Source of the DNA: JAWVFM01 sp963843315
GTDB lineage: Bacteria; Actinomycetota; Thermoleophilia; Solirubrobacterales; 70-9
NCBI GenBank assembly: GCA_963843315.1
Contig: CAWJJU010000005.1
Span: forward strand, 496,001-560,000
Reading direction: 5' to 3'
DNA: 64,000 nucleotides
The position numbers and the translations under genes are program-made. Shown piece by piece: positions 43,275-51,668 of the stretch. The notes under the pieces were generated by a model, which saw only the letters and a list, made by a program, of their open reading frames with translations, searched no databases and was not told the origin of the DNA. Within the stretch, counting starts at the first letter, position 1, and each line of letters begins with the position of its first letter.

Positions 43275-43997
43275 CTACCGCCCCAGGCCGTCCAGAGCCT
43301 CGGCCGCGGCGGCCTGCTCGGCGGCCTTCTTGGTGCGCCCCTCGCCGTGCCCCAGCTCACGGCCGTCGACCTCGGCCTTCACCTCGAACCGGCGCGCGTG
43401 AGCCGGCCCCTCCTGGGACACCACCGAGTACGTCACGCGGGCGCCCTCGCGGGCCAGCGCCTCCTGCAGCGCCGACTTGAAGTCGAGCAGCTCCTCGGTC
43501 GCGAGCTCGACCTGATCCGCGAACGCCGCGACCGTGGCGGCCGCCGTCTTCGCGTACCCGTGCTCGAGGTAGCAGGCGCCGATGACCGCCTCGCACACCG
43601 ACGAGATCGCGCGCTCCGAGGCCAACAGGGTGTCGACCTCGATCCCGCCCTCGGTCGACCGGGGAGCGGCCTCGGAGATCATCTGCGGCAGCCGCATCCG
43701 GGCGGCGACCTCCGCGCAGGCCCGGCCGCTGACCGCCTGGCCATGGACCTTGGTGAGGCGGCCGATGTCGGAGCGCGGGAAGCGCTCGAAGAGGTGCTCG
43801 GCGATCGCGAGGCCGAGGACGCTGTCGCCGAGGAAGGCGAGTCGCCCGTAGGAGTCGGCGCGGTGTGCGGCCCAGGACGAGTGCGTGAGCGCATGCTCGC
43901 GAAGCTCGCCCGAGATCGAGCCGAAGAGCTCCTCCAGGGCCCTCGTTCCCCCGTCAGGCCCCTCACGGCCGTCGAGATTGCGGACGCCACCTGGCAC
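43275..43997 (-). CDS. rnc: Ribonuclease III-family protein with altered active site
   Basis: 240 residues, GTG start. Endonuclease domain with YGRLAFLGDSVLGLAI and SSVCEAVIGACYLEHG, then a full dsRNA-binding domain (FKSALQEALAREG ... GRTKKAAEQAAAAEAL). Compared with E. coli RNase III, the residues matching Glu38/Glu41 are Gly/Ala and Asp114 is Ser; Asp45 and Glu117 remain. It may therefore bind dsRNA with reduced or no cleavage. In the usual rnc-smc-ftsY order. Not a frame problem: the whole domain is in frame. Confidence 0.88.
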   Translation of the reverse strand: MPGGVRNLDGREGPDGGTRALEELFGSISGELREHALTHSSWAAHRADSYGRLAFLGDSVLGLAIAEHLFERFPRSDIGRLTKVHGQAVSGRACAEVAARMRLPQMISEAAPRSTEGGIEVDTLLASERAISSVCEAVIGACYLEHGYAKTAAATVAAFADQVELATEELLDFKSALQEALAREGARVTYSVVSQEGPAHARRFEVKAEVDGRELGHGEGRTKKAAEQAAAAEALDGLGR

Positions 43998-44007
43998 GCG
44001 GGCTCGC

Positions 44008-44259
44008 TCAGGCGGGGATCTGCGCCGCGACGAAGTCCACCGCGTCGTCGACCGTCTCGATGCGGGCGGCCTCCTCCTCGGAGACCTTGATCCCGTAGGT
44101 GTCCTCGAGCTCCATCACCAGCTCGTAGAGGTCCAGCGAGTCGGCGTCGAGGTCCTCGCGAAAGCGGGTTGGCCCGGAGATCTGCTCGATCGGCACCTCG
44201 AGCTCGCTCGAGAGGTGCTCGCGCACCTTCGCCATGACTTCTTCGCGGGAAACGGCCAT
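44008..44259 (-). CDS. acpP: Acyl carrier protein
   Basis: 83 residues. FREDLDADSLDLYELVMELED contains the phosphopantetheine Ser in DSL, with an acidic helix II and YGIKVSEEEAARIETVDD. Carries acyl chains for fatty acid synthesis. Lies between plsX and rnc, as in many bacteria, 3 bp after the plsX stop. Confidence 0.96.
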   Translation of the reverse strand: MAVSREEVMAKVREHLSSELEVPIEQISGPTRFREDLDADSLDLYELVMELEDTYGIKVSEEEAARIETVDDAVDFVAAQIPA

Positions 44260-44262
44260 GGG

Positions 44263-45300
44263 TCAATTATCGCGGAGCGCGGCCCTCGTCGCCCCCGCCG
44301 CCTCGAGCAGCTCCGCCGTTCGCTCCACGGCGCGCTCGCGCACGGCGCGAGCGCCAAGCCGCATGGCGTTGGCGATCCCGTCGGGCCCCGAGCTTCCGTG
44401 GCCCACGATCGCGACGCCGCGCAGGCCGAGCAGGATCGCCCCGCCGGTGGTGTCCGGGTTCATCTGCCCGCGAAGGCCACCGAGCGCAGGCCGCAGCAGC
44501 AGGCCGCCGACGGCCGCTACCGGGCCGGAGCGCGCGGCCTCGCGAACGGCGTCGGCGACGGCTCGCGCCGTGCCTTCCATCGTCTTCAGCGCGACGTTGC
44601 CCGTGAACCCATCGGTGACGATCACGTCGGCGCGGCCCGAGAACAGGTCGCGACCTTCGACGTTGCCGACGAAGTCGATGCCGCCCGCGGCCGCCAGGGC
44701 AGCGTTCGCCTCGATCACCTCGGGGGTTCCCTTCTTGTCCTCCTCGCCCACCGACAGCAGCCCGACCCGCGGGGCCTCGATCCCGAGGACCGCCCGGCTG
44801 AAGGCGGCGCCCAGGAAGCCGAACTGCACGAGGTCCGTGGCGCGAACCTCGGCGTTGGCCCCGACGTCGAGGATCAACGTCGGGGGGCCCTGCTTTCCAG
44901 GCGTCACGAGCTGGATGGCGAGCGCCGGGCGGCGGACGCCGTGCAGGCGCCGGAGCGCGAAGGTGGCCGCCGCCATCGTCGCGCCGGTCGATCCCGCGCT
45001 GACCATCGCCTGCGAGCGACCCTCCGCCACGTCGGCCGCGGCCATCACTATCGAGGCGCCGGGATTCGCGCGCACGCTCGCGGCCGGCTCGTCGTCGTTG
45101 GTGATCGACGCCGCAGCCTCGACGACATCGACGCCGTCGATGCCCCGAAGGGGCTCGAGCGCAGGCGCCTCGCCGAACGCGCGCACCCGGATGCCCTCGG
45201 CGGCGACCGCCCGGGCTCCCTGCGCAACGGCCTCCGGGCCCTGCTCGGCGCCCATGGCGTCGAGGGCGACGGTGACGCCCGCCACCTGCTCAGCGCTCAC
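44263..45300 (-). CDS. plsX: Phosphate acyltransferase PlsX
   Basis: 345 residues from GTG. VALDAMGAEQGPEAVAQGA, SAGSTGATMAAATFAL, GANAEVRATDLVQFGFLGAAF and VTDGFTGNVALKTMEGTA are characteristic. Makes acyl-phosphate from acyl-ACP for phospholipid synthesis at the membrane. In operon with rpmF upstream and acpP downstream. Confidence 0.96.
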   Translation of the reverse strand: MSAEQVAGVTVALDAMGAEQGPEAVAQGARAVAAEGIRVRAFGEAPALEPLRGIDGVDVVEAAASITNDDEPAASVRANPGASIVMAAADVAEGRSQAMVSAGSTGATMAAATFALRRLHGVRRPALAIQLVTPGKQGPPTLILDVGANAEVRATDLVQFGFLGAAFSRAVLGIEAPRVGLLSVGEEDKKGTPEVIEANAALAAAGGIDFVGNVEGRDLFSGRADVIVTDGFTGNVALKTMEGTARAVADAVREAARSGPVAAVGGLLLRPALGGLRGQMNPDTTGGAILLGLRGVAIVGHGSSGPDGIANAMRLGARAVRERAVERTAELLEAAGATRAALRDN

Positions 45301-45312
45301 GACGAAGACCGC

Positions 45313-45525
45313 CTATTCGCGGTCGGGCGAGGCCGAGTCGGCTGCGCCGATCTCGTGCGCGATGACCTCGCGGCCCGCGTACGTGCCGCAGACCGGGCAC
45401 ACGCGGTGAGGCAGCCGGGGGCTGTGGCAGCGCGGGCACTCGTTCGTGCGCGGCGTGCTCGCGGTGTGGGTGGCGCGGCGCTTGTCGCGCCGGGCGCTGG
45501 ACTGTCTCTTCTTCGGGACCGCCAT
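45313..45525 (-). CDS. rpmF: 50S ribosomal protein L32
   Basis: 70 residues: AVPKKRQSSARRDKRRATH followed by a zinc ribbon NECPRCHSPRLPHRVCPVCGTYAG with two CxxC pairs, so the zinc-binding (C+) form. Usual DUF177-rpmF-plsX arrangement. Confidence 0.96.
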   Translation of the reverse strand: MAVPKKRQSSARRDKRRATHTASTPRTNECPRCHSPRLPHRVCPVCGTYAGREVIAHEIGAADSASPDRE

Positions 45526-45584
45526 GGCGAGCGCGCATGGTAGCGGCCGCGCGCGAATCCCCCGTCATCCGGCGCTCGTCGAGC

Positions 45585-46107
45585 CTAGCCCTCGCGAAGC
45601 TCGTCGAGCTTCGCCCACACGGACGGCGTCTCGGGGTCGTGGCGATGCGCGTCGGGGTCGGCGTCGTTCAGCGACTCGCCGCAGACGGGGCACAGCCCGG
45701 CGCAGTCCGGGCGGCAGAGCACCTGACTGGGTGCCTCGAGCGTCAGCGCATCGCGGACCCACGACCCCAGGTCGAGCACGTCGTCGACGACGTAGGGGCT
45801 GGTCAGCTCGACGTCGCCCGTGCGGGGCTGGTCGACCTCGCGAGCGTCGACGCTCACCTCGGTCCGGGCGTCGGAGAGACACCGCGCGCACGGACCGGTC
45901 AGCGTGGCGTCAAAGCGCAACCGCATGGCGTGGCCGGCGCCCGTGCGCGAGATGTCGAGGCGGTAGGGCACCGCCCCGCCCTCCACCGGATGCTTCACCC
46001 CGCTCACGGAGACGGGGGCGATCAGGCACCTGCCCCTCGGTGCGGCGGCCCTCGCCCGCGGTCAGGGCGAGCGCCGCGAGGTCGATCGTGTGATGATCCC
46101 GCGCCAT
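45585..46107 (-). CDS. DUF177 / YceD-family protein, one frame change
   Basis: N-terminal DHHTIDLAALALTAGEGRR (from ATG 46107) and C-terminal SVSGVKHPVEGGAVPYRLDI... CARCLSD...LCRPDCAGLCPVCGESLND lie in different frames; removing one C from the CCCCC run near 46015-46020 gives RPVSVSGVKHPVEG. Combined length about 173, normal. The Cys pairs suit zinc binding. The family is linked to rRNA/L32 metabolism and nearly always precedes rpmF. The ATG overlaps the plus-strand ATG of the next gene within CCATGG. Confidence 0.82.
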
Positions 46108-46690
46108 GGCTCCTGATCACGAGGTTAGCGGCGGCAACCAGTTCCACTTCCACCCCGAGAGCTACCTCGAGATGATCAGGGCGGACATCCCGCTTTACGA
46201 GGAGCTCCAGGCTCAGACGGTCGCCGCGATCCCGTTCGCGCCCAAGCGGGTCCTCGAGCTCGGGTTCGGCACCGCCGAGACCACGCAGCGGGTCTGGGAG
46301 CGGTTTCCGAAGGCCCGCATCACCGGGATCGACTCCAGCGCCGACATGGTCTTCAAGGCCCGACAGCTCGGCTGGGAGGAGATGCGCCTGGGCCGGATCG
46401 AGGACCCCCTGCCCGACGGGCCGTGGGACCTGGTGATCTCCGTGCTGACGATCCACCACCTCGACGCCGACGGCAAGCGCGAGCTCTTCCGCCGGGTGCG
46501 CGAGCAGGCCCGCACGCTGGTGTTCGGCGACGTCGTGGACGTCCCCGCCGAGCAACGCGTCGCGTCGCTCACTCCGGGCGTCGACTCGCCCTCGCCCGCC
46601 GCCGACCAGGCTGAGTGGTGCGGCGGCGAGGTGGTTTGGGAGGGTGACGACCTGGCGGTGATACGCGCCGTCTATGACGGCGCGGGGTGA
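46106..46690 (+). CDS. Class I SAM-dependent methyltransferase
   Basis: 194 residues. Motif I is VLELGFGTAETTQRV, followed by GIDSSADMVFKA, VISVLTIHHLD and the EQARTLVFGDVVDV strand. Its leader FHFHPESYLEMIRADIPLYEELQ is typical of a small methyltransferase family of actinobacteria. No ribosome site precedes the ATG, which overlaps the divergent DUF177 start; it may be translated from a leaderless mRNA. Substrate unknown. Followed directly by the 51-bp repeat. Confidence 0.83.
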   Translation: MAPDHEVSGGNQFHFHPESYLEMIRADIPLYEELQAQTVAAIPFAPKRVLELGFGTAETTQRVWERFPKARITGIDSSADMVFKARQLGWEEMRLGRIEDPLPDGPWDLVISVLTIHHLDADGKRELFRRVREQARTLVFGDVVDVPAEQRVASLTPGVDSPSPAADQAEWCGGEVVWEGDDLAVIRAVYDGAG

Positions 46691-46741
46691 TGAGGAGCTT
46701 TAGCTCCGAAAGCAGCATGTAAGGACGCCGAAGGCGTCCGC
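46691..46741. repeat. 51-bp two-hairpin repeat, copy 2
   Basis: Starts at the base after the methyltransferase TGA. 49/51 identity with 37327-37377. The differing bases (A/G at 46717 and G/C at 46730) keep both hairpins; the second hairpin here has a GAA loop. Confidence 0.85.
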
Positions 46742-46779
46742 AAGTTATTCAACGTGTGCCGGCAACCAAGGAGGCTCAG

Positions 46780-47586
46780 ATGCCCAAGGTCCTCTACGAG
46801 AAGCGCGATCGCATCGCCTACGTGACCATCAACCGTCCCGAGGCGCGCAACGCCATCGACCCCGACGTCCACCGGCTGATGATCGAGACGTGGGCGGACT
46901 TCAGCGACGACGAGTCCGTCGACGTGGCGATCCTGACCGGCGCCGGCGAGGCGTTCTGCGCCGGGGCCGACCTGAAGACCTACATCCCGCCGATCATCGC
47001 CGATGCCTCCCCGGCCGAGATCCGCCAGATCGTCGAGCTGGGCTTGAACGGCTTCACTCGCGGCATGCACCGCATCCCGAAGCCGATCATCGGGGCGGTC
47101 AACGGCTGGGCCCTCGCGGGCGGCCTGGAGACGGCGCTCGCCTGCGATATCCGCATCGCCTCGGAACGGGCGATGTTCGGCAGCTTCGAGGCCCGGCGCG
47201 GTTTCCACCACGGCGACGGCGGCCTCGTGCGGCTCGTCAACACCTGCGGAACCGGGGTTGCGCTGGAGATGCTCCTCACGGCAGAGCCCATCGACGCCCA
47301 GCGGGCCCTCGCGGCGAACATGGTCTCGAAGGTGGTCGCGCACGACGAGCTGATGGACGCCGCCGAAACCGTCGCCCGGCAGATCCTGCGCAACTCGCAG
47401 GCGGCGGTGCGCTCCGCCAAGCAGACCATCCTCGACGTGATCGGCCAGCCCCTCGACGCGCAGCTGCGGGCCGAGGCGTGGAACGCATACACGTGCGCCG
47501 ACCCGGAGGAGACCGCCGAGCTCCTGGGTCGCTTCTACGACAAGACCGACGCCGGCCGCGCCGGCGAGCACGAGACCGGGCTCTGA
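46780..47586 (+). CDS. Enoyl-CoA hydratase/isomerase (crotonase) family protein
   Basis: 268 residues from ATG 46780, preceded by a perfect AAGGAGG five bases upstream. NRPEARNAIDPDVH, GAGEAFCAGADLKTY (oxyanion), GAVNGWALAGGLETALACDIRIAS and the FGSFEARRGFHHGDGG segment are typical. Acts on CoA thioesters in fatty acid or aromatic degradation. Likely operon with the SDR 11 bp downstream. Confidence 0.92.
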   Translation: MPKVLYEKRDRIAYVTINRPEARNAIDPDVHRLMIETWADFSDDESVDVAILTGAGEAFCAGADLKTYIPPIIADASPAEIRQIVELGLNGFTRGMHRIPKPIIGAVNGWALAGGLETALACDIRIASERAMFGSFEARRGFHHGDGGLVRLVNTCGTGVALEMLLTAEPIDAQRALAANMVSKVVAHDELMDAAETVARQILRNSQAAVRSAKQTILDVIGQPLDAQLRAEAWNAYTCADPEETAELLGRFYDKTDAGRAGEHETGL

Positions 47587-47597
47587 GGAGGGCGGAA

Positions 47598-48287
47598 GTG
47601 GCCCGGCGGGCACTGGTCACCGGAGCGGCGAGGGGCGTGGGTGCCGCGATCGCCGCGCGGCTCGCGGCGGACGGGCTCGAGGTGGTGACCCTCGACCGCG
47701 ACCCAGGCTGCGACCTCCAGGCCGACCTTGCCACCGACGAGCTTCCGGGCCTCTCCGAAATCGACGTGTGCGTGTCGAACGCCGCGATCACCGACACGAT
47801 CGCACCCGCTCATCGAATGACTCGCGAGCAGTGGGATCGCGACATCGGGGCCAATCTCACTGGCGCCTTCCGGGCGGTGCAGGCCTGCCTCCTCGGCATG
47901 CGCGAGAGGTCATGGGGCCGCGTCGTCGTCATCTCGAGCGGCGCCGCGACCAGCGGCCTTCCCGGTCAGGTCGCCTATGCGGCGTCGAAGGCCGGCCTGC
48001 TGGGAATGGTGAAGACGATCGCGGCGGAGAACGCGGGCCGCGGGATCACGGCCAACGCGGTGCTCCCCGGCATGGTCGCAACGGAGAAGGTCCTCGCGAT
48101 GCCGGACGAGATCCTCGATCGCCTGCGCGGGACATTGCCGGCGGGCCGGATGGCGGACCCCGCCGAGATCGCGGCGACCGTCTCTCACCTCGCATCCGAG
48201 GAGGCCGCCTACATCACGGGCCAGGTCATCGAGATCGACGGCGGCGCCTCGCTCAACACCTTCTCGCTGACCCGTCGCGGCGGCTAA
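47598..48287 (+). CDS. Short-chain dehydrogenase/reductase (SDR)
   Basis: 229 residues from GTG, with GGAGGGCGGAA upstream. TGAARGVGAAIAARLA, VSNAAITD, VISSGAATSG, YAASKAGLLG (YxxxK) and ITGQVIEIDGGASL are complete. NAD(P)-dependent, possibly the hydroxyacyl-CoA dehydrogenase step after the crotonase, inferred from co-operonic position. Convergent with the 233-aa unknown gene; stops overlap by 4 bases. Confidence 0.93.
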   Translation: MARRALVTGAARGVGAAIAARLAADGLEVVTLDRDPGCDLQADLATDELPGLSEIDVCVSNAAITDTIAPAHRMTREQWDRDIGANLTGAFRAVQACLLGMRERSWGRVVVISSGAATSGLPGQVAYAASKAGLLGMVKTIAAENAGRGITANAVLPGMVATEKVLAMPDEILDRLRGTLPAGRMADPAEIAATVSHLASEEAAYITGQVIEIDGGASLNTFSLTRRGG

Positions 48288-48985
48288 TCGCGGCGGGTTT
48301 CTCCGTAGCGGGCGAAGTGGCGCTCGGGGATATCCGCCGGGTCCTTGTACCAGTACCACGTGCAGGGGTCGTGGTCGAAGTCTTCGGGGGGGTCCGACGG
48401 ATAGACCGGATATCCGATCCAGCGAATCGGCAGCACCTCGTTCATGAACGCGCAATGCGTGCAGTACAGCGGGAAGCCCTCGCGCTCGTAGCTCCAATCG
48501 TGCGCATCATCGGTGACGCCGAACCCGTCAGGGCCGTAGCGGCGGTTCCGCCAGAGCCGCTGCCCGGAGCCGCAGGGATTCATCGTGAAGGTGATCTTCT
48601 CGTGGTCCTCGGAGATGTCGAAGGCGCCCGGGTTGCGCCCGACACCGCTGGTCGAATGGGCGCGCCAGGTGGCGGCCAGCGCTTCGGCGATCGCCTTGCG
48701 GTCCGTCCCGGCGATCGTCTCAACCGGCCGCTTCCAGCTCCGCTCGAACGAGTATGTCCAGGCGTCCTCGACCCCGTCGTCACCGAGCCTCTCCTTCACG
48801 AAGGAGATCAGTCCGGCGATGCCGTCGACGAGCAGATCGTGCATGAACTGCGACTCGTGCTTCATCGCCTCGCAGAGTCTCTTCGCGCTCTCGAGGTCGC
48901 CGGCTTCGATCGCCTCGACGGCTCGCTCCATCGTCGGCCGCGCCATCTCGACGAGCTCCTCCTGGGAAAACCACCGCTCGCTCAT
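48284..48985 (-). CDS. Conserved hypothetical protein, 233 aa
   Basis: Soluble. N-terminal helices (SQEELVEMARPTMERAVEAIEAGD; ESQFMHDLLVDGIAGLISFVKERL), then a more beta-rich part with NPCGSGQRLWRNRRYG, YCTHCAFMNEVLPIRWIGYPVYPSDPPED and CTWYWYKDPADIPER. The four Cys (Cys-Gly-Ser, CxxC, CTWYW) could bind a metal or cofactor. No known family recognised. Its ATG at 48985 is well placed; 192 bp of plain sequence precede it. Confidence 0.65.
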   Translation of the reverse strand: MSERWFSQEELVEMARPTMERAVEAIEAGDLESAKRLCEAMKHESQFMHDLLVDGIAGLISFVKERLGDDGVEDAWTYSFERSWKRPVETIAGTDRKAIAEALAATWRAHSTSGVGRNPGAFDISEDHEKITFTMNPCGSGQRLWRNRRYGPDGFGVTDDAHDWSYEREGFPLYCTHCAFMNEVLPIRWIGYPVYPSDPPEDFDHDPCTWYWYKDPADIPERHFARYGETRRD

Positions 48986-49177
48986 GTCTCCTCCTCGTTC
49001 GCTCGCCGCCGAAGGCTATTCGCGATCCAGCCGGACCGAGCTGTAGCGCGAGGCGAAACCACGCCCGCCGAGCGGGTTCGTGTGGCCGGTGGCAGAGGTA
49101 AACCCCGAGGACGCGGTGCACGCGGAGCGGGAGGCGAGCTGGGCAACGGCCTGGGGTTCAGGATCGCGCACCTTCAC

Positions 49178-49303
49178 ATGACGCCGCTCGACATCGTCGG
49201 GCTCGGCATCGTCGCCGTGATGATCGTGCTGCTCGTCGGCCGCGCCGCGAGCAACCTGCGCGAGCTCGCGCGCCGCGAGCCCGCGGCGTCGCGCCAGGGC
49301 TGA
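49178..49303 (+). CDS. Possible small single-helix membrane protein, 41 aa
   Basis: Reads MTPLDIVGLGIVAVMIVLLV then a basic Arg-rich tail (GRAASNLRELARREP). No clear ribosome site. It converges with the frame-shifted coiled-coil gene. Plausible, but short and GC-rich, so it may be chance. Confidence 0.35.
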   Translation: MTPLDIVGLGIVAVMIVLLVGRAASNLRELARREPAASRQG

Positions 49304-49309
49304 GCGGAG

Positions 49310-49568
49310 CTAGACGGCCAGCTGCTGCTGGCGCTCGTCGAGCTGGGCCTGGGCGGTGCGGTAGCCCGGCCCATTCGCCGGCGATCGCGCCGAACCGGCT
49401 GCGCTCGGCCTCGAGCACTGCCGTGGTGTCGCGGAGGGCTCCGACAAGAGCGTCGGGGGCCCCGTCGCGGTCGAGGGCCTCGGCGGTCTCGCCCGCCTGC
49501 TCCCAGGCAGCCTCGATCTCGCCGAGGACCCGCTGGACGTCGCTGCGGAGGTCGTCTCTATCGAGCAT
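49310..49568 (-). CDS. Small coiled-coil protein, one frame change
   Basis: N-terminal part MLDRDDLRSDVQRVLGEIEAAW... from ATG 49568; the C-terminal GYRTAQAQLDERQQQLAV with a natural stop at 49310 is in the next frame. Deleting one G in the run near 49370 joins them (EWAGYRTAQ). About 85 residues, highly charged, helical, with no known family. Cytosolic. The reading is one of six +1 shifts in the window. Confidence 0.5.
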
Positions 49569-49634
49569 GGGGTGAATGGTAAGCAGGCCGGGCCGGCGAG
49601 GTCCTGAGCCTTCGCGCAGTTTGCGAGCTGGGGT

Positions 49635-50015
49635 TCACGCGTCGTATCCGGGCCGCGCGACGTCGAGCTTGCGCGCGACGTGCTCGCGCAGCGCTTCGAT
49701 CAGCTCCGGTAGGCGCTCGTCGAGGTCGCCCGCGCGGATGCGGCCGGCCAGCTCGCGCGCCAGCTCACCGGCGGCGTCTGCCGCCTCTCCGGGTGACGTC
49801 TCGGCGGCGGGCCGGCCCAGCAGCCGCCGGAAGAGCTCGGCGTCGGCGACGCTCGGCGCCTCGCCCGCGCGCAGCTCGCGAGCCACCACCGCGCACACGT
49901 TGGCCGCGACCAGGACCTTGAATCGCTGTTCGGAGGCCACCCCGGGGCGCAGCTCCGCGACGAGGTACTCGGCGACGGCGTCCAGGAGATCCGGGGCTTC
50001 GGGCGGGTCCTGCAT
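49635..50015 (-). CDS. DUF6285-like protein
   Basis: 126 residues: DLLDAVAEYLVAELRPGV, EQRFKVLVAANVCAVVARELRAGE and RKLDVARPGYDA. These match the small helical proteins encoded beside APH-type kinases in actinobacterial acyl-CoA metabolism clusters. Its ATG overlaps the phosphotransferase stop by one base (TGATG), so the pair is coupled. Confidence 0.72.
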   Translation of the reverse strand: MQDPPEAPDLLDAVAEYLVAELRPGVASEQRFKVLVAANVCAVVARELRAGEAPSVADAELFRRLLGRPAAETSPGEAADAAGELARELAGRIRAGDLDERLPELIEALREHVARKLDVARPGYDA

Positions 50016-50995
50016 CAGCCGATGGACTCCAGCAGGTCCCACTCGGGCTCGCAGATCCGCCGTCCCAGCGAGGCGAGCTCGTGGCTTCGGCGCACGCCGC
50101 TGGTGTGGTCGGCCGCCTGGCGCGCGCAGATCACGGCCCACTTGAGATTGCCCATCGCCTCCCACCAGCGCAGACGCTCCGCCTCGCAGGGCTCGCCGCC
50201 CGCGCCGGCGTAGGCGTCCAGGAAGCGCTCGCGGTCGCAGAGCCCGGCGACGGGCTTGTCGTCGTTGCCGAAGCGCCAGGCCCGCACGCACAGCCAGGCG
50301 AGGTCCTCCGCCGGGTCGCCGGCGTGGCACAGCTCCCAGTCGATCACGGCTTCCAGCCCTCGTTCGGAGGCGATGAAGTTGCCCAGGCGGAAGTCGCCGT
50401 GCACCAGGGCCAGACGCGCCGGCGCAGCGGGCGCGTTCAGGCGAAGCCAGCGAAGGCCCGCCTCGAGCGCCGGCTGCGGGTGCCCCCAGGCGTCGAGCGC
50501 CTGCGCCCACAGCTCGCAGGCGGCGAGCGCGGGGTCCCCCGCATCCGCGCCCGGCAGATCCTCGACGGCGCTTGGCTCGACGTCGTGGATGCGGGCGAGC
50601 CCGGCCGCCAACTGCTCAGGCAGAGCCTCGCGAGCGCCGGCGAGCTCGTCGCGGCGCAGGATCCGTGTGCCCACCGAGGTGCCGTCCAGCCCGCGCATCA
50701 GGAAACCGGCCGTCTCGAACCTGCCGCGGGCAGGCTCGAAGCGAAGGACGTCGACCACGGGCGCCTGCGCAGTGCCCGCGGCCGCGATCACCCGCACCTC
50801 CAGCTCGATCGGATTGAACGAGGCCTCGGCGCCGGGCGGGTCGCGGCGAAGCACCAGCGGCTGCGCCGCGCCGTCGATCCGGAACGTCTGCCGCGACGCG
50901 CCCCCCGCGATTGCGGTGAGCTCGAGCGGCCCGGATTCGACGCCGAGCTCTTCCAGCACCTCTGCAACGCCCGCGGCGAGCGAGATCTCAGTCAC
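50015..50995 (-). CDS. Phosphotransferase (APH/choline kinase-like) family protein
   Basis: 326 residues from GTG. GGASRQTFRIDG nucleotide loop, LRRDP, catalytic LVHGDFRLGNFIASE (Brenner-type HxDxxxxN) and VIDWELCHAGDPAEDLAWLC. Kinase fold acting on a small hydroxyl substrate, not necessarily an antibiotic. Coupled to the DUF6285-like gene; its GTG overlaps the end of the GNAT gene by 8 bases. Confidence 0.88.
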   Translation of the reverse strand: MTEISLAAGVAEVLEELGVESGPLELTAIAGGASRQTFRIDGAAQPLVLRRDPPGAEASFNPIELEVRVIAAAGTAQAPVVDVLRFEPARGRFETAGFLMRGLDGTSVGTRILRRDELAGAREALPEQLAAGLARIHDVEPSAVEDLPGADAGDPALAACELWAQALDAWGHPQPALEAGLRWLRLNAPAAPARLALVHGDFRLGNFIASERGLEAVIDWELCHAGDPAEDLAWLCVRAWRFGNDDKPVAGLCDRERFLDAYAGAGGEPCEAERLRWWEAMGNLKWAVICARQAADHTSGVRRSHELASLGRRICEPEWDLLESIG

Positions 50996-51668
50996 CCCCC
51001 ATCATGGGGTCAGACCCCTTGAGGGGGGTCGGCTCAGATCTCGGGTCGCGCCACATCGGCCAGATCGCCGGGCCGCCGCGCGGAAGCTGGATCTCGCCGG
51101 TCTGCACGAAGCCGTGGCGCGCGTAGAGCGCACGGCTGCGCGTGGTCGACGCCTCGAGGTACGCGTGCGCGCCCTCGGCGTCGACTCGCTCGAGCATCGC
51201 GCTGAGGAGCTGGGCGCCGAGGCCCTTTCCCTGCGCCTCGGGCGCGACCCCGATTGCCGCCAGGTAGTACGACGGCGGCTTCGACGGGTGGCGGCGCTCC
51301 ATTCGCAGGCGCGTCCAGGTGGCGAGCGCGAGGCGGCGGCCGAAGACGCGGACCATGGCCGGGCCCTCGCGAATCGTGTGGCGGACCGGAACGCGCCAAT
51401 GACCGGGATGAGCCCAGATCGCCGCGGCGCTCAGATCGTCCGCCGCCCAGACGATCTCCTCGGGAAAGGCGACGATCTCCAGCTCGGTCGCGAAGAACAG
51501 CTCCAGGCGCTTTAGCCGGTCCCTATCGCCGAGGAGGAACCCGAGCGCCGGATCGTCCTCGAAGGCGCGGGCCAGCGCTTTGGCCAGCCGCGGGACGTCC
51601 GAGGCATCCGCGAGCCCGACGCCGGGCCGGCGCAGATGCTCGGGGATGGGCTGCTCAGGCCCTGCCAT
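50988..51668 (-). CDS. GNAT-family N-acetyltransferase
   Basis: 226 residues. GVAPEAQGKGLGAQLLSAML (acetyl-CoA loop) and LEASTTRSRALYARHGFVQTGEIQL are typical. The last codons (TPLKGSDPMM) are translated from a GGGGTCAGACCCC palindrome at 51006, so the original C-terminus was probably replaced or extended by it. Start at ATG 51668 overlaps the hydrolase gene's 3' end by 14 bases. Confidence 0.85.
   Translation of the reverse strand: MAGPEQPIPEHLRRPGVGLADASDVPRLAKALARAFEDDPALGFLLGDRDRLKRLELFFATELEIVAFPEEIVWAADDLSAAAIWAHPGHWRVPVRHTIREGPAMVRVFGRRLALATWTRLRMERRHPSKPPSYYLAAIGVAPEAQGKGLGAQLLSAMLERVDAEGAHAYLEASTTRSRALYARHGFVQTGEIQLPRGGPAIWPMWRDPRSEPTPLKGSDPMMGGD
51006..51026. repeat. GGGGTCAGACCCC palindrome
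   Basis: GGGGTCAGACCCCTTGAGGGG: an interrupted palindrome like the 24234 array (GGGGTCTGACCCC), here single. Lies within the last codons of the GNAT gene and before the phosphotransferase start. Confidence 0.7.
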
